The position numbers and the translations under genes were made by a program. From JBBQWZ01 sp038210135 (lineage in GTDB: Bacteria; Acidobacteriota; Terriglobia; Bryobacterales; Bryobacteraceae), in NCBI GenBank assembly GCA_038210135.1, contig JBBQWZ010000010.1, forward strand, positions 62,001-126,000: 64,000 nucleotides of DNA, in the 5' to 3' direction. Positions 18,343 through 28,059 of the stretch are shown here, piece after piece. Position 1 is the stretch's first letter. Each line of letters begins with the position of its first letter. The notes under the pieces were generated by a model, which worked only from the letters and a program-made list of their open reading frames with translations, made no database searches and had not been told where the DNA came from.

Positions 18343-20364
18343 ATGGGCTCCATGGGTTGGGTAAATCCTAGCGAGCGGCGTAAAACCAAAGACCTGCTGG
18401 CAGCCGCCTCTCAGGCGACCGCCGATCGCCATCGTCAACACGCCATCGCCGCGCGCGCCAGCGCCGATGGACTGCTGAAACTGCAATCGCCCGAAGGCTA
18501 CTGGTGCGGCGAACTCACCGCCGACTCGACCCTCGAATCCGACTACATTCTGCTGCAGCTTTGGCTGCATCCCGCCGCGCCGGACGGAACCTGGAATCCG
18601 CCTTCGCGCACCCGTGTCGAGAAGGCCGTCAACGCGATCCTCGAACGCCAGCAGCCGGACGGCGGCTGGTGGATCTTCCCCGGCGGCGGAGCCGAAGTCA
18701 ACGCGACCGCCCGCGCCTACACGGCGATGAAGATTGCCGGCGTCAATCCTGAAAGCGCCCCCATGCGCGCCGCTCGAGACCGCGTGATCGCCCTCGGCGG
18801 ATTGCAGGCCTGCAACAGCTATACGAAGCTGAACTTCAGTCTTTTCGGCCTGTTTCCGCGCCAGCATGTGCCCACCGTTCCGCCGGAAATTGTGCTCGCG
18901 CCCGGCGATCTACTGTACGAAATGTCTTCCTGGACGCGCGCGATCATCGTGCCACTGTCCATCGTCCAGGCCATCGGGAAAACCAAGCCCGCGCCCAACG
19001 GCGTCCATATCGACGAGCTGATTCTTCCCAATAAGAAGCTGTCGCTCCCCCGCCGTGATGCTGCCTCGATCGTCTTCCACAACGTCGATCGCGCCATGAA
19101 AATCTGGGAGCGGCGCGGCTTCAAGAACGTTCGCGCCCGCGCCATCCGCGAAGCCGAGCGCTGGATGCTCGAGCGCACTCGCTACACCGACGGCCTCGGA
19201 GCCATCTATCCGTCGATGATGTACTTCATCATGGCGCTCGATTCGCTCGGCTACGCCGCGGACCATCCGGATCTCGTCGACGGCATCCGCCATTTCGAGA
19301 ATCTGCTGCTCGAAACCGAAACCCGCTTTCAGTTTCAGCCTTGCGTTTCGCCCGTCTGGGACACGGCGATTTGCGCCTACGCGCTCGGACAATTCGGCGA
19401 CACCCAACCGCAGGTGCTCTCGCCCGAGAAGCTGACGCGCTGCGCCGATTGGCTCCTCGATAAAGAGGTCCGGCGCAAAGGCGACTGGAGCGTCAAGCGC
19501 CCCAACCTCGAGCCCTCCGGCTGGGCGTTTGAATTCTCGAACGAATACTATCCCGATATCGACGACACTGCGATGGTGCTGCTGGCGCTTAAGCACGCCA
19601 AAGCGTCGGACCCCGCGCGCCAGCAGCGGGTGGAACGCCGCGCCTTGCATTGGCTGCTCGGCATGCAATCGAGCGACGGCGGCTGGGCCGCGTTCGACGT
19701 CGATAACGATTGGGGTCTGCTGAACAAGGTTCCGTTCGCCGATCACAACGCGATGCTCGATCCCACCTGCCCGGACATCACCGGACGCGTGCTCGAGGCC
19801 CTGATCAAATCCGGCCTTCCGCAAGATCATACCGCCGTCGAAAAAGGAGTCCAGTTCCTGATCCGCACGCAGGAGCGCGACGGAAGCTGGTACGGCCGCT
19901 GGGGCGTCAACTACATCTACGGAACTTTCCTCGCTCTGCGCGGCTTGAAAGCGGCAATAGAAGGCAACACGGTTTTCAGCCAGCAAGCGCGCGAGGGTAA
20001 CAGCGCCGTCAACGAATCCATTCGCCGCGGAGCGGATTTCCTGCGCGCCACGCAAAACCAGGACGGCGGCTGGGGAGAAAGCTGCGCCGGTTACAAGACG
20101 CATCACTTCATCAGCGCCCCCAGCACAGCTTCGCAAACCGCGTGGGGCCTGTTGGGTTTGGCCGCCGCTGGAGCCGGTGATTCCGTATCCGCCCAACGCG
20201 GCGTCCAGTGGCTGCTCGATCACCAGAACGCGCAGGGCCGCTGGGAAGAATCGTTGATGACCGGTACCGGCTTCCCCAACGTCTTCTACTTGAGCTATCA
20301 CCTGTATCGCGATTACTTCCCGCTGATGGCCCTGGCGACGCTGCATCCTAAAACCACTGCCTGA
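18343..20364 (+). CDS. shc: Squalene-hopene cyclase
   Basis: The 673-residue product cyclises squalene to hopene, the first committed step to hopanoids, as a monotopic enzyme on the inner membrane. The catalytic DxDD motif is DIDD at about residues 405-408. Several QW repeats are visible, including PEGYWCGEL, QPDGGWWIFPGG, SSDGGWAAF, ERDGSWYGRWGVNYIYG and QDGGWGES. The length fits the family (630-690). I chose ATG 18343; ATG 18352 is equally plausible. The frame open from 18148 adds residues antisense to DUF433 and was excluded. No hpnCDE squalene-synthesis genes accompany it, so squalene supply is encoded elsewhere. Confidence 0.95.
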   Translation: MGSMGWVNPSERRKTKDLLAAASQATADRHRQHAIAARASADGLLKLQSPEGYWCGELTADSTLESDYILLQLWLHPAAPDGTWNPPSRTRVEKAVNAILERQQPDGGWWIFPGGGAEVNATARAYTAMKIAGVNPESAPMRAARDRVIALGGLQACNSYTKLNFSLFGLFPRQHVPTVPPEIVLAPGDLLYEMSSWTRAIIVPLSIVQAIGKTKPAPNGVHIDELILPNKKLSLPRRDAASIVFHNVDRAMKIWERRGFKNVRARAIREAERWMLERTRYTDGLGAIYPSMMYFIMALDSLGYAADHPDLVDGIRHFENLLLETETRFQFQPCVSPVWDTAICAYALGQFGDTQPQVLSPEKLTRCADWLLDKEVRRKGDWSVKRPNLEPSGWAFEFSNEYYPDIDDTAMVLLALKHAKASDPARQQRVERRALHWLLGMQSSDGGWAAFDVDNDWGLLNKVPFADHNAMLDPTCPDITGRVLEALIKSGLPQDHTAVEKGVQFLIRTQERDGSWYGRWGVNYIYGTFLALRGLKAAIEGNTVFSQQAREGNSAVNESIRRGADFLRATQNQDGGWGESCAGYKTHHFISAPSTASQTAWGLLGLAAAGAGDSVSAQRGVQWLLDHQNAQGRWEESLMTGTGFPNVFYLSYHLYRDYFPLMALATLHPKTTA

Positions 20365-20401
20365 CGCGGCGGTTCTCTATCGCCTACCCGACAAATTGCG
20401 C

Positions 20402-20429
20402 TTGCGCGGCCGCAAAAATCCTGTATGAT
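20402..20429 (+). promoter_or_regulatory. Possible sigma-70 promoter of the TonB receptor gene
   Basis: TATGAT (20424-20429) is a good -10 match; TTGCGC (20402-20407), 16 bases upstream, is a weak -35. It lies about 120 bases before the ATG at 20553, which has GGGGG just upstream. Confidence 0.35.
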
Positions 20430-20552
20430 CGTTTTCAATTGGGTTGCGCCGCCATGCTCTGGGTCAGATGTGGTAACGTTCCCATTCGGAACAATCCGGC
20501 AGCTCCATGTTTGGGCTGTCGCGAAAGACTTCTCCACGTCCGGGGGTTATTC

Positions 20553-23500
20553 ATGCTTGTGCGTTACTGCGTTCTGTTCCTCACTTTCCTTTTCTGCGCG
20601 ACGTCGCTGGTTGCGCAAACCAGTTTTGGCCGCGTTTCTGGCACCGTAACCGATTCCTCTGGCGCCGGCGTCGCAGGCGCAACCGTCACCGTCCTCAATC
20701 TGGATTCACAAGACACGCGTACCATCGAAACCGATAACGCGGGCTACTTCGTCGTTACCAACCTTGCGGTCGGACCGTACACGCTCGAAGCCAGCCATCC
20801 CGGATTCAAGCGGCAAAAGCTCACCGGCATCGACGTCGTCGCAGATGGACGCCTGACCGCGGACTTCAAACTGCAGGTCGGCGAAATCAGCCAGGCCATC
20901 GATGTCGTAGGTCAAGTCGGCGAAGCCTTGAATACGACCTCCGGCGACCTGTCGCGCGTCATTGAACGCAAGCAGGTCGAGAACCTTGCTCTTAACGGCG
21001 GAAATTACGTCGAGCTCATGACGCTTGTCCCTGGCGCGGTGGTCACCAATCCGGATCAATTCAGCGTCACCACCAGTCTTTCGGCGACCAATCAGAACAT
21101 CAACGGAAACCGCTCCGATTCACAAAACCTCACCGTGGACGGAGCCTTTAATCTGGTCGCCGGCAGCAATGGCAGCCTGATGAACAACGTCAATTCGAAC
21201 TTCATCCAGGAAGTCAAAGTGCAGACCTCGAACGCATCCGCCGAATACGGCCGCACGGCGGGAGTCGCGTTCAACGTCGTCACCAAGAACGGCTCCAATC
21301 AATTTCACGGCTCCGCGTTCGAGACGTTCCGCAACAACGATCTCGATGCGCGCAACTATTTTTCAGTCCAGAAGACCAAGCTCCGCTACAACGACTTCGG
21401 CTTCACAGTCGGCGGTCCGATCAAGAAAGACAAGCTTTTCTTCTTCTATGGCCAGAATTGGAAACGCCTTCGCCAGAATGCGAGCCCGACGCGCGTCACC
21501 ATGCCCTCCAGCGCTTTGCTGGCGGGCAACTTCGCCAGCCAAGCCCAGTTATTCTTCCCCGGCACCAAGGATCCGATTCCGAACAACGACATCTCCGCGC
21601 TCATCACGCCGAACGGCCGCGCCATCGCGAACGTGTACCGGACGCAGGAAAAGCTGGCGTCGTTTTTTAACGATGCGAATGTCGCCAACAACGGAATCCT
21701 GCAGCCGGACAATCCGCTCAACTATCGCCAGCACCTGATCCGCCTCGACTACCGCATCAACGACAAGCACAGCCTGTACGGACGCTGGATCTCCGATCGC
21801 AATAGTCTCGTCGATCCTTTCGGCACCTTCTCGAACTCGAACCTTCCGACCACGCCGACCCTGCGCGGACGTCCCGGCGAGAGCTTCCTGCTCGCCCATA
21901 CCTGGATGGTGAAATCGAATTTCATCAACGAATTTCGCGTGAACGCCAGCTGGGCCTCGCAGAATATTCCGCCCTACGGCGACACGTGGCAGCGTGCGAA
22001 CTACGGGTTCACGTTCCCCTACGTCTATCCCAACGGCACCGGCAACTACCGCAACGGTATTCCGGATGTCGCCATCACGGCCTATTCGAATTTCAAGGGG
22101 CCGGCGTTCTCGCTGCACTCGCCTTCTACCGATAGCCAGATCTCGGACAGTATTTCCTGGATCCACGATCGTCACGTAGTGAAGGCCGGTTTCGTCATGA
22201 TTCGCGATCGCGTGGATCAGAACGGGCGTTCCTCCTACACCGGAAATCTCAGCTTCTCGACCCCCGGCAACACCAACACCACCGGCAACGCCCTTGCCGA
22301 CGCCCTGCTCGGCAACTTCCGGACGTACGGCGAGGCCAGCGCCGATCCCGTCGGATTCTTCCGCTTCTCGCAGCCCGGCGCGTTCGTGCAGGACAGCTGG
22401 CGCGTCAACCGGAAACTGAGCCTCGATTTCGGACTCCGCTGGGAGTGGCTGCAGCCCTGGTATACGCAAGCCAACAACTTGGCGAACTTCGTCCCTTCCT
22501 TGTACGATCCCGCGAAGGCGGTCCGTATCAGCGCGGCCGGAACCGTCGTACCGGGTTCGGGCAACTTGTATAACGGCCTGGTACGCGCCGGCGACGGCGT
22601 GCCCGTCGAGGAACAAGGCCGCGTCGCCGGCAGCACCGGCGCGCTTTTCGCCGCCGTACCCGCCGGAGCCCCGCGCGGCTTCTTTGAGGCGCAGAATCTG
22701 TTCTCGCCCCGCTTCGGCTTCGCCTATTCCATCACCGACAAGACCGTCATCCGCGGCGGCTTCGGCATGTTCTTTGCCCGTCCCCAAGGCAACATGATCT
22801 TCTCCCAGCTCAATGTTCCACCCATCCTGTTGCTCTCGCAATTCGAGAACGGCAACCTCACCAGCCCCGGCGGCGCGGCCGGCGTGCAAGCTCCGAATGG
22901 GAACATCACCGCCATCGATAGGAACGTCAAGAACGGCTACACCGAGCAGTTCAGCCTCGGCGTGCAGCGTGAGCTGCCTTGGGGCATGTTGACCGAGATC
23001 AGCTACGTCGGCAACCTCGGCCGACATCTCCTGCGCCAGCCGAATATCAACCAAATTCCGTTCGATGTCAACGCCGCGAACGTGGCGCTTCCCACCGCGC
23101 AGCGCGCCCCCAATCCGTCGCTCGTGCCCTATCGCGGCTTCTCGAACATCACTATGTACGTTAGCGATTCGACGTCCGATTACCACGCTCTGCAAGCCTA
23201 TCTGTCGAAGCGCAAAGGCCACGTCTTTTTCACTATGGGCTACACGTTCTCGAAGGCCGAAGGCGACGCCAGCGGGCAGGGCGACAATCCGGAAAATTAT
23301 CTGGACCGCCATTACAACTTCGGATCTCTCACTTTCGATCGGCGTCATGCCGTCGTCGGGACCTACGTGTGGGAACTGCCGCGCCTCCAGAATTGGAATC
23401 CGGTTGTCCGCCAAGCTCTAGGTTCCTGGCAGTTCAACGGCATCATCCGCTTGCAGTCCGGTCAGTATTACACCATGACCGGCAACAGCAACATCGGCGT

Positions 23501-23849
23501 GCGGCGCGGAGATTACCTGGGCGGCGATGCCCTGATTCCGGAAGCCGATCGGACCGTTAACAACTGGATCAATAAGGCCGCATTCGGAAACGCCCCGGAC
23601 AACCGCTACGGAAACGCTCCGGTCGGCGACATCGAGGGTCCCGGCCTCGCGCTCTATAACCTTTCCATCTCGAAGACCTTCCGCTTTCACGAGCGGTATG
23701 GACTGCGCTTCCAGACAGATTTCTTCAACGCGTTCAACCTGACCAACTTCACCGGCTTAGTGACGAACGCCAGTGCGGCCGGGTTCGGTTCGCTGCCGAC
23801 CGCGTATCCTCCACGCAACCTCCAGATGCAACTGAAGTTCACCTTCTAA
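20553..23849 (+). CDS. Oar-like TonB-dependent outer-membrane receptor
   Basis: The 1098-residue protein starts at ATG 20553 with a signal peptide (hydrophobic core, cleavage near LVAQ). A carboxypeptidase-regulatory beta-sandwich covers about residues 25-110 (GTVTDSSGAGVAGATVTVLN and GYFVVTNLAVGPYTLEASH). A plug domain follows (about 120-260, with NGGNYVELMTLVPG and SAEYGRTAGVAFNVVTK), then a long beta-barrel ending with an aromatic residue (LQMQLKFTF). Such receptors take up large substrates such as glycans or peptides and are strongly expanded in soil Acidobacteria. The ligand cannot be inferred. It is a single-gene unit with a possible promoter upstream and a strong terminator downstream. 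Confidence 0.93.
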   Translation: MLVRYCVLFLTFLFCATSLVAQTSFGRVSGTVTDSSGAGVAGATVTVLNLDSQDTRTIETDNAGYFVVTNLAVGPYTLEASHPGFKRQKLTGIDVVADGRLTADFKLQVGEISQAIDVVGQVGEALNTTSGDLSRVIERKQVENLALNGGNYVELMTLVPGAVVTNPDQFSVTTSLSATNQNINGNRSDSQNLTVDGAFNLVAGSNGSLMNNVNSNFIQEVKVQTSNASAEYGRTAGVAFNVVTKNGSNQFHGSAFETFRNNDLDARNYFSVQKTKLRYNDFGFTVGGPIKKDKLFFFYGQNWKRLRQNASPTRVTMPSSALLAGNFASQAQLFFPGTKDPIPNNDISALITPNGRAIANVYRTQEKLASFFNDANVANNGILQPDNPLNYRQHLIRLDYRINDKHSLYGRWISDRNSLVDPFGTFSNSNLPTTPTLRGRPGESFLLAHTWMVKSNFINEFRVNASWASQNIPPYGDTWQRANYGFTFPYVYPNGTGNYRNGIPDVAITAYSNFKGPAFSLHSPSTDSQISDSISWIHDRHVVKAGFVMIRDRVDQNGRSSYTGNLSFSTPGNTNTTGNALADALLGNFRTYGEASADPVGFFRFSQPGAFVQDSWRVNRKLSLDFGLRWEWLQPWYTQANNLANFVPSLYDPAKAVRISAAGTVVPGSGNLYNGLVRAGDGVPVEEQGRVAGSTGALFAAVPAGAPRGFFEAQNLFSPRFGFAYSITDKTVIRGGFGMFFARPQGNMIFSQLNVPPILLLSQFENGNLTSPGGAAGVQAPNGNITAIDRNVKNGYTEQFSLGVQRELPWGMLTEISYVGNLGRHLLRQPNINQIPFDVNAANVALPTAQRAPNPSLVPYRGFSNITMYVSDSTSDYHALQAYLSKRKGHVFFTMGYTFSKAEGDASGQGDNPENYLDRHYNFGSLTFDRRHAVVGTYVWELPRLQNWNPVVRQALGSWQFNGIIRLQSGQYYTMTGNSNIGVRRGDYLGGDALIPEADRTVNNWINKAAFGNAPDNRYGNAPVGDIEGPGLALYNLSISKTFRFHERYGLRFQTDFFNAFNLTNFTGLVTNASAAGFGSLPTAYPPRNLQMQLKFTF

Positions 23850-23865
23850 CTGGCAGTCGCGACAC

Positions 23866-23907
23866 AAGAAATGCGGAGCTTCCCTGTACAGGGGCTCCGC
23901 ATTTCTT
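23866..23907. terminator. Strong bidirectional terminator
   Basis: A 14-base perfect stem (AAGAAATGCGGAGC with GCTCCGCATTTCTT) encloses a second palindrome, CCCTGTACAGGG. It lies between the convergent TonB receptor and zinc protease genes and can terminate both. Confidence 0.9.
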
Positions 23908-23926
23908 CCTTACTCCCGGACCGAAT

Positions 23927-25270
23927 TTACTCCGCGAGAGCACTCACCCGGAAGTCGCGGAAGATCGCTTCGTTTCCGCTATGGCGGACCCATGCGCCCG
24001 CTTCATCGGCGACCCGGCGGCGGGGGCCCGTCAGCCGCGTGTGGGCGAACGACACCAGCGACCCATTGACGTACTGGATGAAGAACAGGTCCGCGCCCTC
24101 GCGATGAACGTCCAGTGTGAGCCGGTTCGTTCCAGTCTTGTTGGTCTTGTCGCCATTCCAGGGCAGCGTCTGAATCAGCAAGCCTCCGTAGCTCTGCGAG
24201 GTGTTCTTCGCGTTGACCATCGCCAGACCGCCGACCTCATTCGTCTCAAATCCGTATTGCGCCAGTTGACCGCCGAAGCGCCCGTCCCCGAAATAGATTC
24301 CGGCGCTGCCGCTGTTGGTCGCAAACCGATCCACCGTCATTTCGACCCGCACGTGATCCGGCAGACCAGTTGACGACTCCAGCACATTAAGGATGCAGCC
24401 TTCGCCCGGCGTCGTGCTGCGGACTCGTAGCCCGCCGTTCTGTACCGACCAGGAGCAGACCCGTCCCGTGCCCGCGGAAAAAGCTGTCATCGCGTTCGAC
24501 GTCACCTGCCGAATCGCCGCCGGAGGCCGCGCGATACCCAGTCTCGGCGAGCAGAACGAAACGCCGCCGTAGTATCCGTGCATGAATGCGGCCTGACGCT
24601 GCTCGATGAACCCATGAGCCTGATTTCCCATGCGCAGCCGTAACCGAAGCTGCGATCCAACGTTGTTCATATCCACGCTCTGGTTCACTTCATCGCCTGC
24701 GATCGCGAGCGCGTTCAGGCCTTCAGCCAAGTCCCCCGCTTCGAGCAGCCCGTCCGTTTTGGCGCGCCGCGTGATCACTCCCGCGAAGCAGTCGGCCACT
24801 TGCTCGCCCTGGAAGCTCGGACCCGGCGTGACTACGCTTAATTGCCGCGCGACCGCATGGCCGAATTCGTGCGCCGCGATCGTGATCGGGGCATAGTCGC
24901 CATCCGTGCCGAGCGTCCGAATCGTCTTGTTCATGGTGTCGGCGAGGAATTCCGCGTCGAGGTACACCGCGTTATCCGCCGCGCAATAAAATGCGTTGTC
25001 TTTGCCCAGCATTCCGCAGCCGCTCTGCTTCGAACCGGTATAGGGAACCACGCTGGGAGCGGTGAACTGCTGGCCCAGGCCGCGGAAGATCTCGTTCCAG
25101 GCTTTGACGAAGTAAGTCTGCGCTTGGGCGATCTTCGACTGGACAATTTGGATATCGCGGGCGGTCGGCTGTGCGCCGGACCACGCCGTAAGGCCGGTGG
25201 TCGAATTCGCGCCAGTCAAAATCATAGCGGCGGCAATCGCGACGGCCGACATACGAACAAACGTTTTCAT
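23927..25270 (-). CDS. Secreted neutral zinc metallopeptidase (YpfJ-like) with C-terminal domain
   Basis: The 447-residue protein has a signal peptide (about residues 1-22) and a catalytic domain with AAHEFGHAVARQ. The zinc-binding HEFGH is at about 134-138, and the third ligand is probably the Glu in GEQVADCFAG near 157. YPFJ-type features include the YCAADNAVYLD segment before the motif and QRQAAFMHGY after it. Beyond about residue 245 there is an extra domain of about 200 residues rich in beta-strands, resembling a concanavalin-like sandwich (GSAGIYFGDGRFGG), which ordinary YpfJ proteins lack. It probably targets the enzyme to a surface or polymer. Both Cys near 85 and 96 could form a disulfide. 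It is transcribed alone. Confidence 0.85.
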   Translation of the reverse strand: MKTFVRMSAVAIAAAMILTGANSTTGLTAWSGAQPTARDIQIVQSKIAQAQTYFVKAWNEIFRGLGQQFTAPSVVPYTGSKQSGCGMLGKDNAFYCAADNAVYLDAEFLADTMNKTIRTLGTDGDYAPITIAAHEFGHAVARQLSVVTPGPSFQGEQVADCFAGVITRRAKTDGLLEAGDLAEGLNALAIAGDEVNQSVDMNNVGSQLRLRLRMGNQAHGFIEQRQAAFMHGYYGGVSFCSPRLGIARPPAAIRQVTSNAMTAFSAGTGRVCSWSVQNGGLRVRSTTPGEGCILNVLESSTGLPDHVRVEMTVDRFATNSGSAGIYFGDGRFGGQLAQYGFETNEVGGLAMVNAKNTSQSYGGLLIQTLPWNGDKTNKTGTNRLTLDVHREGADLFFIQYVNGSLVSFAHTRLTGPRRRVADEAGAWVRHSGNEAIFRDFRVSALAE

Positions 25271-25352
25271 GAGCTTCTGTCCTCCACCGAAGGACAGCGG
25301 ATCCGGCTACCGCACATTAGCCGGTGTCCAACATAACTCCACAAAAATGCGA

Positions 25353-25387
25353 AAGCCGGCGCCCGCTGGTTAGGCGAGCGCCGGCTT
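25353..25387 (-). terminator. Terminator hairpin after the WxxGxW protein gene
   Basis: A 10-base GC-rich stem (AAGCCGGCGC with GCGCCGGCTT) with a 15-base loop is followed on the minus strand by TTCGCATTTTTG. It lies about 24 bases after the stop codon at 25411. Confidence 0.8.
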
Positions 25388-25410
25388 CGCGGCTTATCAG
25401 CTAAACAAAA

Positions 25411-25710
25411 TTAGCGCCAGCGACCATCCACCAACACCCATCCACCGTTCCGTTTCACCCAGTGATGGGCTTCCCAGCGTTGACGCGGTTGCGGCGGACG
25501 TTCCCAGCGCCCAGCGACCCAATGGTGGCGCGAGCCGTCCCAGGCGTGATAGCCCGGTACCCAAACGGATTCGCGATACGGACGAGCAGGACGCCGTTCG
25601 ACTACCGCGCGCGGCGGTGAGACGCGAACAATCACGTCCGCAGCCATCGCCGCCGACATCGTCATGCCAACGCCTAGCACCAAGGCCGCCAATGTTTTCG
25701 TAAATTTCAT
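25411..25710 (-). CDS. Secreted WxxGxW-repeat protein
   Basis: The 99-residue product has a signal peptide (cleavage near AMAADV). Tandem Trp-rich repeats follow, with WVPGYHAW, WVAGRWERPP and WVLVDGRW, the YxWxxGxW type found in small periplasmic or outer-membrane associated proteins of Proteobacteria and Acidobacteria. Function is unknown. The start at 25710 is supported by AGGAG seven bases upstream on the minus strand; the frame extended to 25740 adds no signal features. It is rich in Arg and Trp and strongly basic. It has its own terminator. Confidence 0.85.
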   Translation of the reverse strand: MKFTKTLAALVLGVGMTMSAAMAADVIVRVSPPRAVVERRPARPYRESVWVPGYHAWDGSRHHWVAGRWERPPQPRQRWEAHHWVKRNGGWVLVDGRWR

Positions 25711-25929
25711 GATTTCTCCTTCATGCGGAGGGCCTTCCATCCATTCAAGCGCCTCAGCTACTCTCGCTATTGCAATTGGCCCGCCAATAGGAAAAATCGG
25801 CCGATTCCTTGGCTTTGCGAATTTTGCCTTTCCCGCGGACGAAGAATGTACGGCATCTCTTGCCGACTACCGGCAACCGCCTGTATACAAACCTTAATTT
25901 GTGCAACCTTGTTTGCTATCGTGTTCTCC

Positions 25930-27318
25930 ATGATCCACAGAAGGCAGCTTCACCTGATCGCGATTCTCATCGCTGCCCTCGGAGCGCCCACTTTCGCGCA
26001 GGACGCTGACCTCCGCGCCCTTGCCGCCAAAGCCTACACTTTCGCCTATCCAATCGTGCTGATGGAGTACACCCGGCGCGCCGCCATTGAACGCGCCGGC
26101 ATCTCGGGCACCCTCAGCGGCATGAATCGCTTCAATCACGCGCAGGAATTCCCGACTGATAAATTCCGCCAGGTGATTCGCCCCAACGCCGACACCCTCT
26201 ACTCCTCCTCCTGGATCGATCTCTCGAAGGAGCCGGTGCTGCTTCACGTTCCCGCGACCGAGCGGTATTACCTGATGCAGTTCATGGACGCCTGGACCGA
26301 AACCTTCTCCGTCCCCGGCACCCGCACCACCGGGACCTCCGAGCAGTGGTTCGCCATCGTCGGACCGGATTGGAAAGGGACGCTTCCGGCCCGTGCCAAG
26401 CGCATCGACTCGCCAACCAATATGGTCTGGCTGATCGGCCGCACTCAAACCAACAGCGCCGCCGACTATGAATTCGTCCGCAACCTCCAGCGCGGCTACC
26501 TGATCATGCCGCTCAGCCTGTTCCCCGACGGACCGCCCCGCAGTCAGCAAGCCGCCCGTCTCGCTCGCGCGTTGCCCTCGGAGAAGACTCCGCCCATGGC
26601 GGTCGCGGCTTTGTCCACGGAAGAATTCTTCGACACATTCACGCAATTGCTGGCAAACAATCCGCCGCATAAAGAGGACACGCCCATGATGCAGGCGCTG
26701 GCGCGCGCCGGCATTCTACCGGGCAAGGCGTTCAAGCTCGCGTCTTTCGGAGAAGCCGGCGCGAAAGCCTTTGACCAGGGCGCGCAAGCCGAATCCACGC
26801 GCATCGCGAAAATGAGCCGCGACCTCCCGATGAAGGCCCGCAACGGCTGGACCGGAGGCGCACGCAACGTCGGCACCTACGGAACCGACTACGCCGCGCG
26901 GGCCCTGGTCGCTCGCGTCGGCCTCGGAGCGAATCCGCCGGCCGACGCCACGTATTTGAATTGCCGGAAAGATAAGGACGGCAACCCGCTCGACGGCACG
27001 AAGGCTTACGTGATCCATTTCGAGAAGAACAACCTTCCGCCCGTTCGCGCGTTCTGGTCCGTCACCATGTACTCAACCGATGGCTACTTCGTCGCGAATC
27101 CGCTCGGCCGCTACGCCATCGGCGACCGCGACCAGCTGAAGTTCAATACCGATGGCTCGCTCGACATCTATATCCAGAACGCGTCGCCCGGCCCGGATAG
27201 AGAAACCAATTGGCTGCCCGCTCCTGCCGCGCAATACGATCTGAGCATGCGTCTCTATTGGCCGAAAGAAGAAATCCTGAACGGCAAATGGACTCCGCCC
27301 CCAGTGGTCCAGAAATAA
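25930..27318 (+). CDS. Secreted DUF1254/DUF1214 domain protein
   Basis: The 462-residue protein starts at ATG 25930 with a signal peptide (LIAILIAALGAPTFAQ). A DUF1254 domain follows (AAKAYTFAYPIVLMEYTRR, RPNADTLYSSSWIDL, about 25-160). A DUF1214 domain occupies the C-terminal part (from about 330, with FWSVTMYSTDGYFVANPLGRY and RETNWLPAP). Such proteins are widespread secreted or periplasmic proteins; a few homologues are reported in lipid or envelope traits, but no reaction is established. The longer frame from 25723 was rejected because it buries the signal peptide. Family-A repeats start directly after the TAA stop. Confidence 0.9.
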   Translation: MIHRRQLHLIAILIAALGAPTFAQDADLRALAAKAYTFAYPIVLMEYTRRAAIERAGISGTLSGMNRFNHAQEFPTDKFRQVIRPNADTLYSSSWIDLSKEPVLLHVPATERYYLMQFMDAWTETFSVPGTRTTGTSEQWFAIVGPDWKGTLPARAKRIDSPTNMVWLIGRTQTNSAADYEFVRNLQRGYLIMPLSLFPDGPPRSQQAARLARALPSEKTPPMAVAALSTEEFFDTFTQLLANNPPHKEDTPMMQALARAGILPGKAFKLASFGEAGAKAFDQGAQAESTRIAKMSRDLPMKARNGWTGGARNVGTYGTDYAARALVARVGLGANPPADATYLNCRKDKDGNPLDGTKAYVIHFEKNNLPPVRAFWSVTMYSTDGYFVANPLGRYAIGDRDQLKFNTDGSLDIYIQNASPGPDRETNWLPAPAAQYDLSMRLYWPKEEILNGKWTPPPVVQK

Positions 27319-27378
27319 GTGGCATAGGCCTCCGGCCTGTGCAAACAGATCAAGTGGCATAAGCCTCCGGCCTGTGCA
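27319..27378 (+). repeat. Family-A palindromic repeat, two copies
   Basis: Two copies of the 25-nt element GTGGCATAGGCCTCCGGCCT plus GTGCA lie at 27319-27343 and 27354-27378. The first begins at the base after the TAA stop. The second has TAAGCC instead of TAGGCC. They sit in the gap between convergent genes. The core AGGCC-TCC-GGCCT can form a 5-bp hairpin. Confidence 0.9.
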
Positions 27379-27466
27379 CAAAATCAAATCCACTCAAGAA
27401 ACGACAAAGCGCCGAAACATCCGACCCGCTACCACAGTGCTCCGAAGGAGCACGCCAGGAGCGAAA

Positions 27467-27931
27467 CTACTTCTTCAACAACGCATCCACCGCCGCCTGC
27501 GCGATCGCTTCATCCACCTCCGAAGCCGCCCCGCTGCAGCCGATGCCGCCGATCACGTGGCCGTCTACCTGGATCGGAACGCCACCCTGATTCGGAAACG
27601 CATCCGGCATCGCCAGCACGCTCACGTCGCCGCCTTTCAGCCGCTCCGCCGAAACACGCGAGGCGCGCCCATAGATCGCCGCGTGCTTGGCTTTCTTCTG
27701 CGCAAACATCACCGTGCTCGGACCGGACTTGTCCGCCTTCTGGAAGAACAGCAGATTCCCACTCTCGTCCACGATGCAGATGGTCACCTGCACGTTGCGC
27801 TGTTTGGCTTCCGCCTCCGCCGCCGCGACCATCGTCTTGATCGCGGACAGATTTAGAAATTTCTTGCTGGGCAGCTCGTCGCCCGACACCGTCATCCATG
27901 TCAGCAACAGCAAGCAAGTCAATCGGATCAT
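27467..27931 (-). CDS. Secreted HbpS/GlcG-like protein (DUF336)
   Basis: The 154-residue protein starts at ATG 27931 with a signal peptide (LTCLLLLTWMTVSG). It has the DUF336 fold signature: AAAEAEAKQRNVQVTICIVDESGNLLFF, then AQKKAKHAAIYGRAS, QGGVPIQVDGHVIGGIGCSG and ASEVDEAIAQAAVDAL. Family members include the heme-binding HbpS of Streptomyces and the GlcG proteins of glycolate loci. The role here is not determined by context, as the flanking genes are unrelated. The stop is about 90 bases from the family-A repeats on the convergent side. The frame extended to 28060 has no signal peptide and overlaps the divergent permease start. Confidence 0.88.
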   Translation of the reverse strand: MIRLTCLLLLTWMTVSGDELPSKKFLNLSAIKTMVAAAEAEAKQRNVQVTICIVDESGNLLFFQKADKSGPSTVMFAQKKAKHAAIYGRASRVSAERLKGGDVSVLAMPDAFPNQGGVPIQVDGHVIGGIGCSGAASEVDEAIAQAAVDALLKK

Positions 27932-28059
27932 AGGCAGTATCTTACATCCGTTAACCACTTCACGCGTCCGGCAGCGCACGCGCCGTCCCATTCCTGGGAA
28001 CAGCCTGGTGCATAACTCGTTGATAGCCTTTCGCCATCCCTGGCACGCCGAATGCTTCA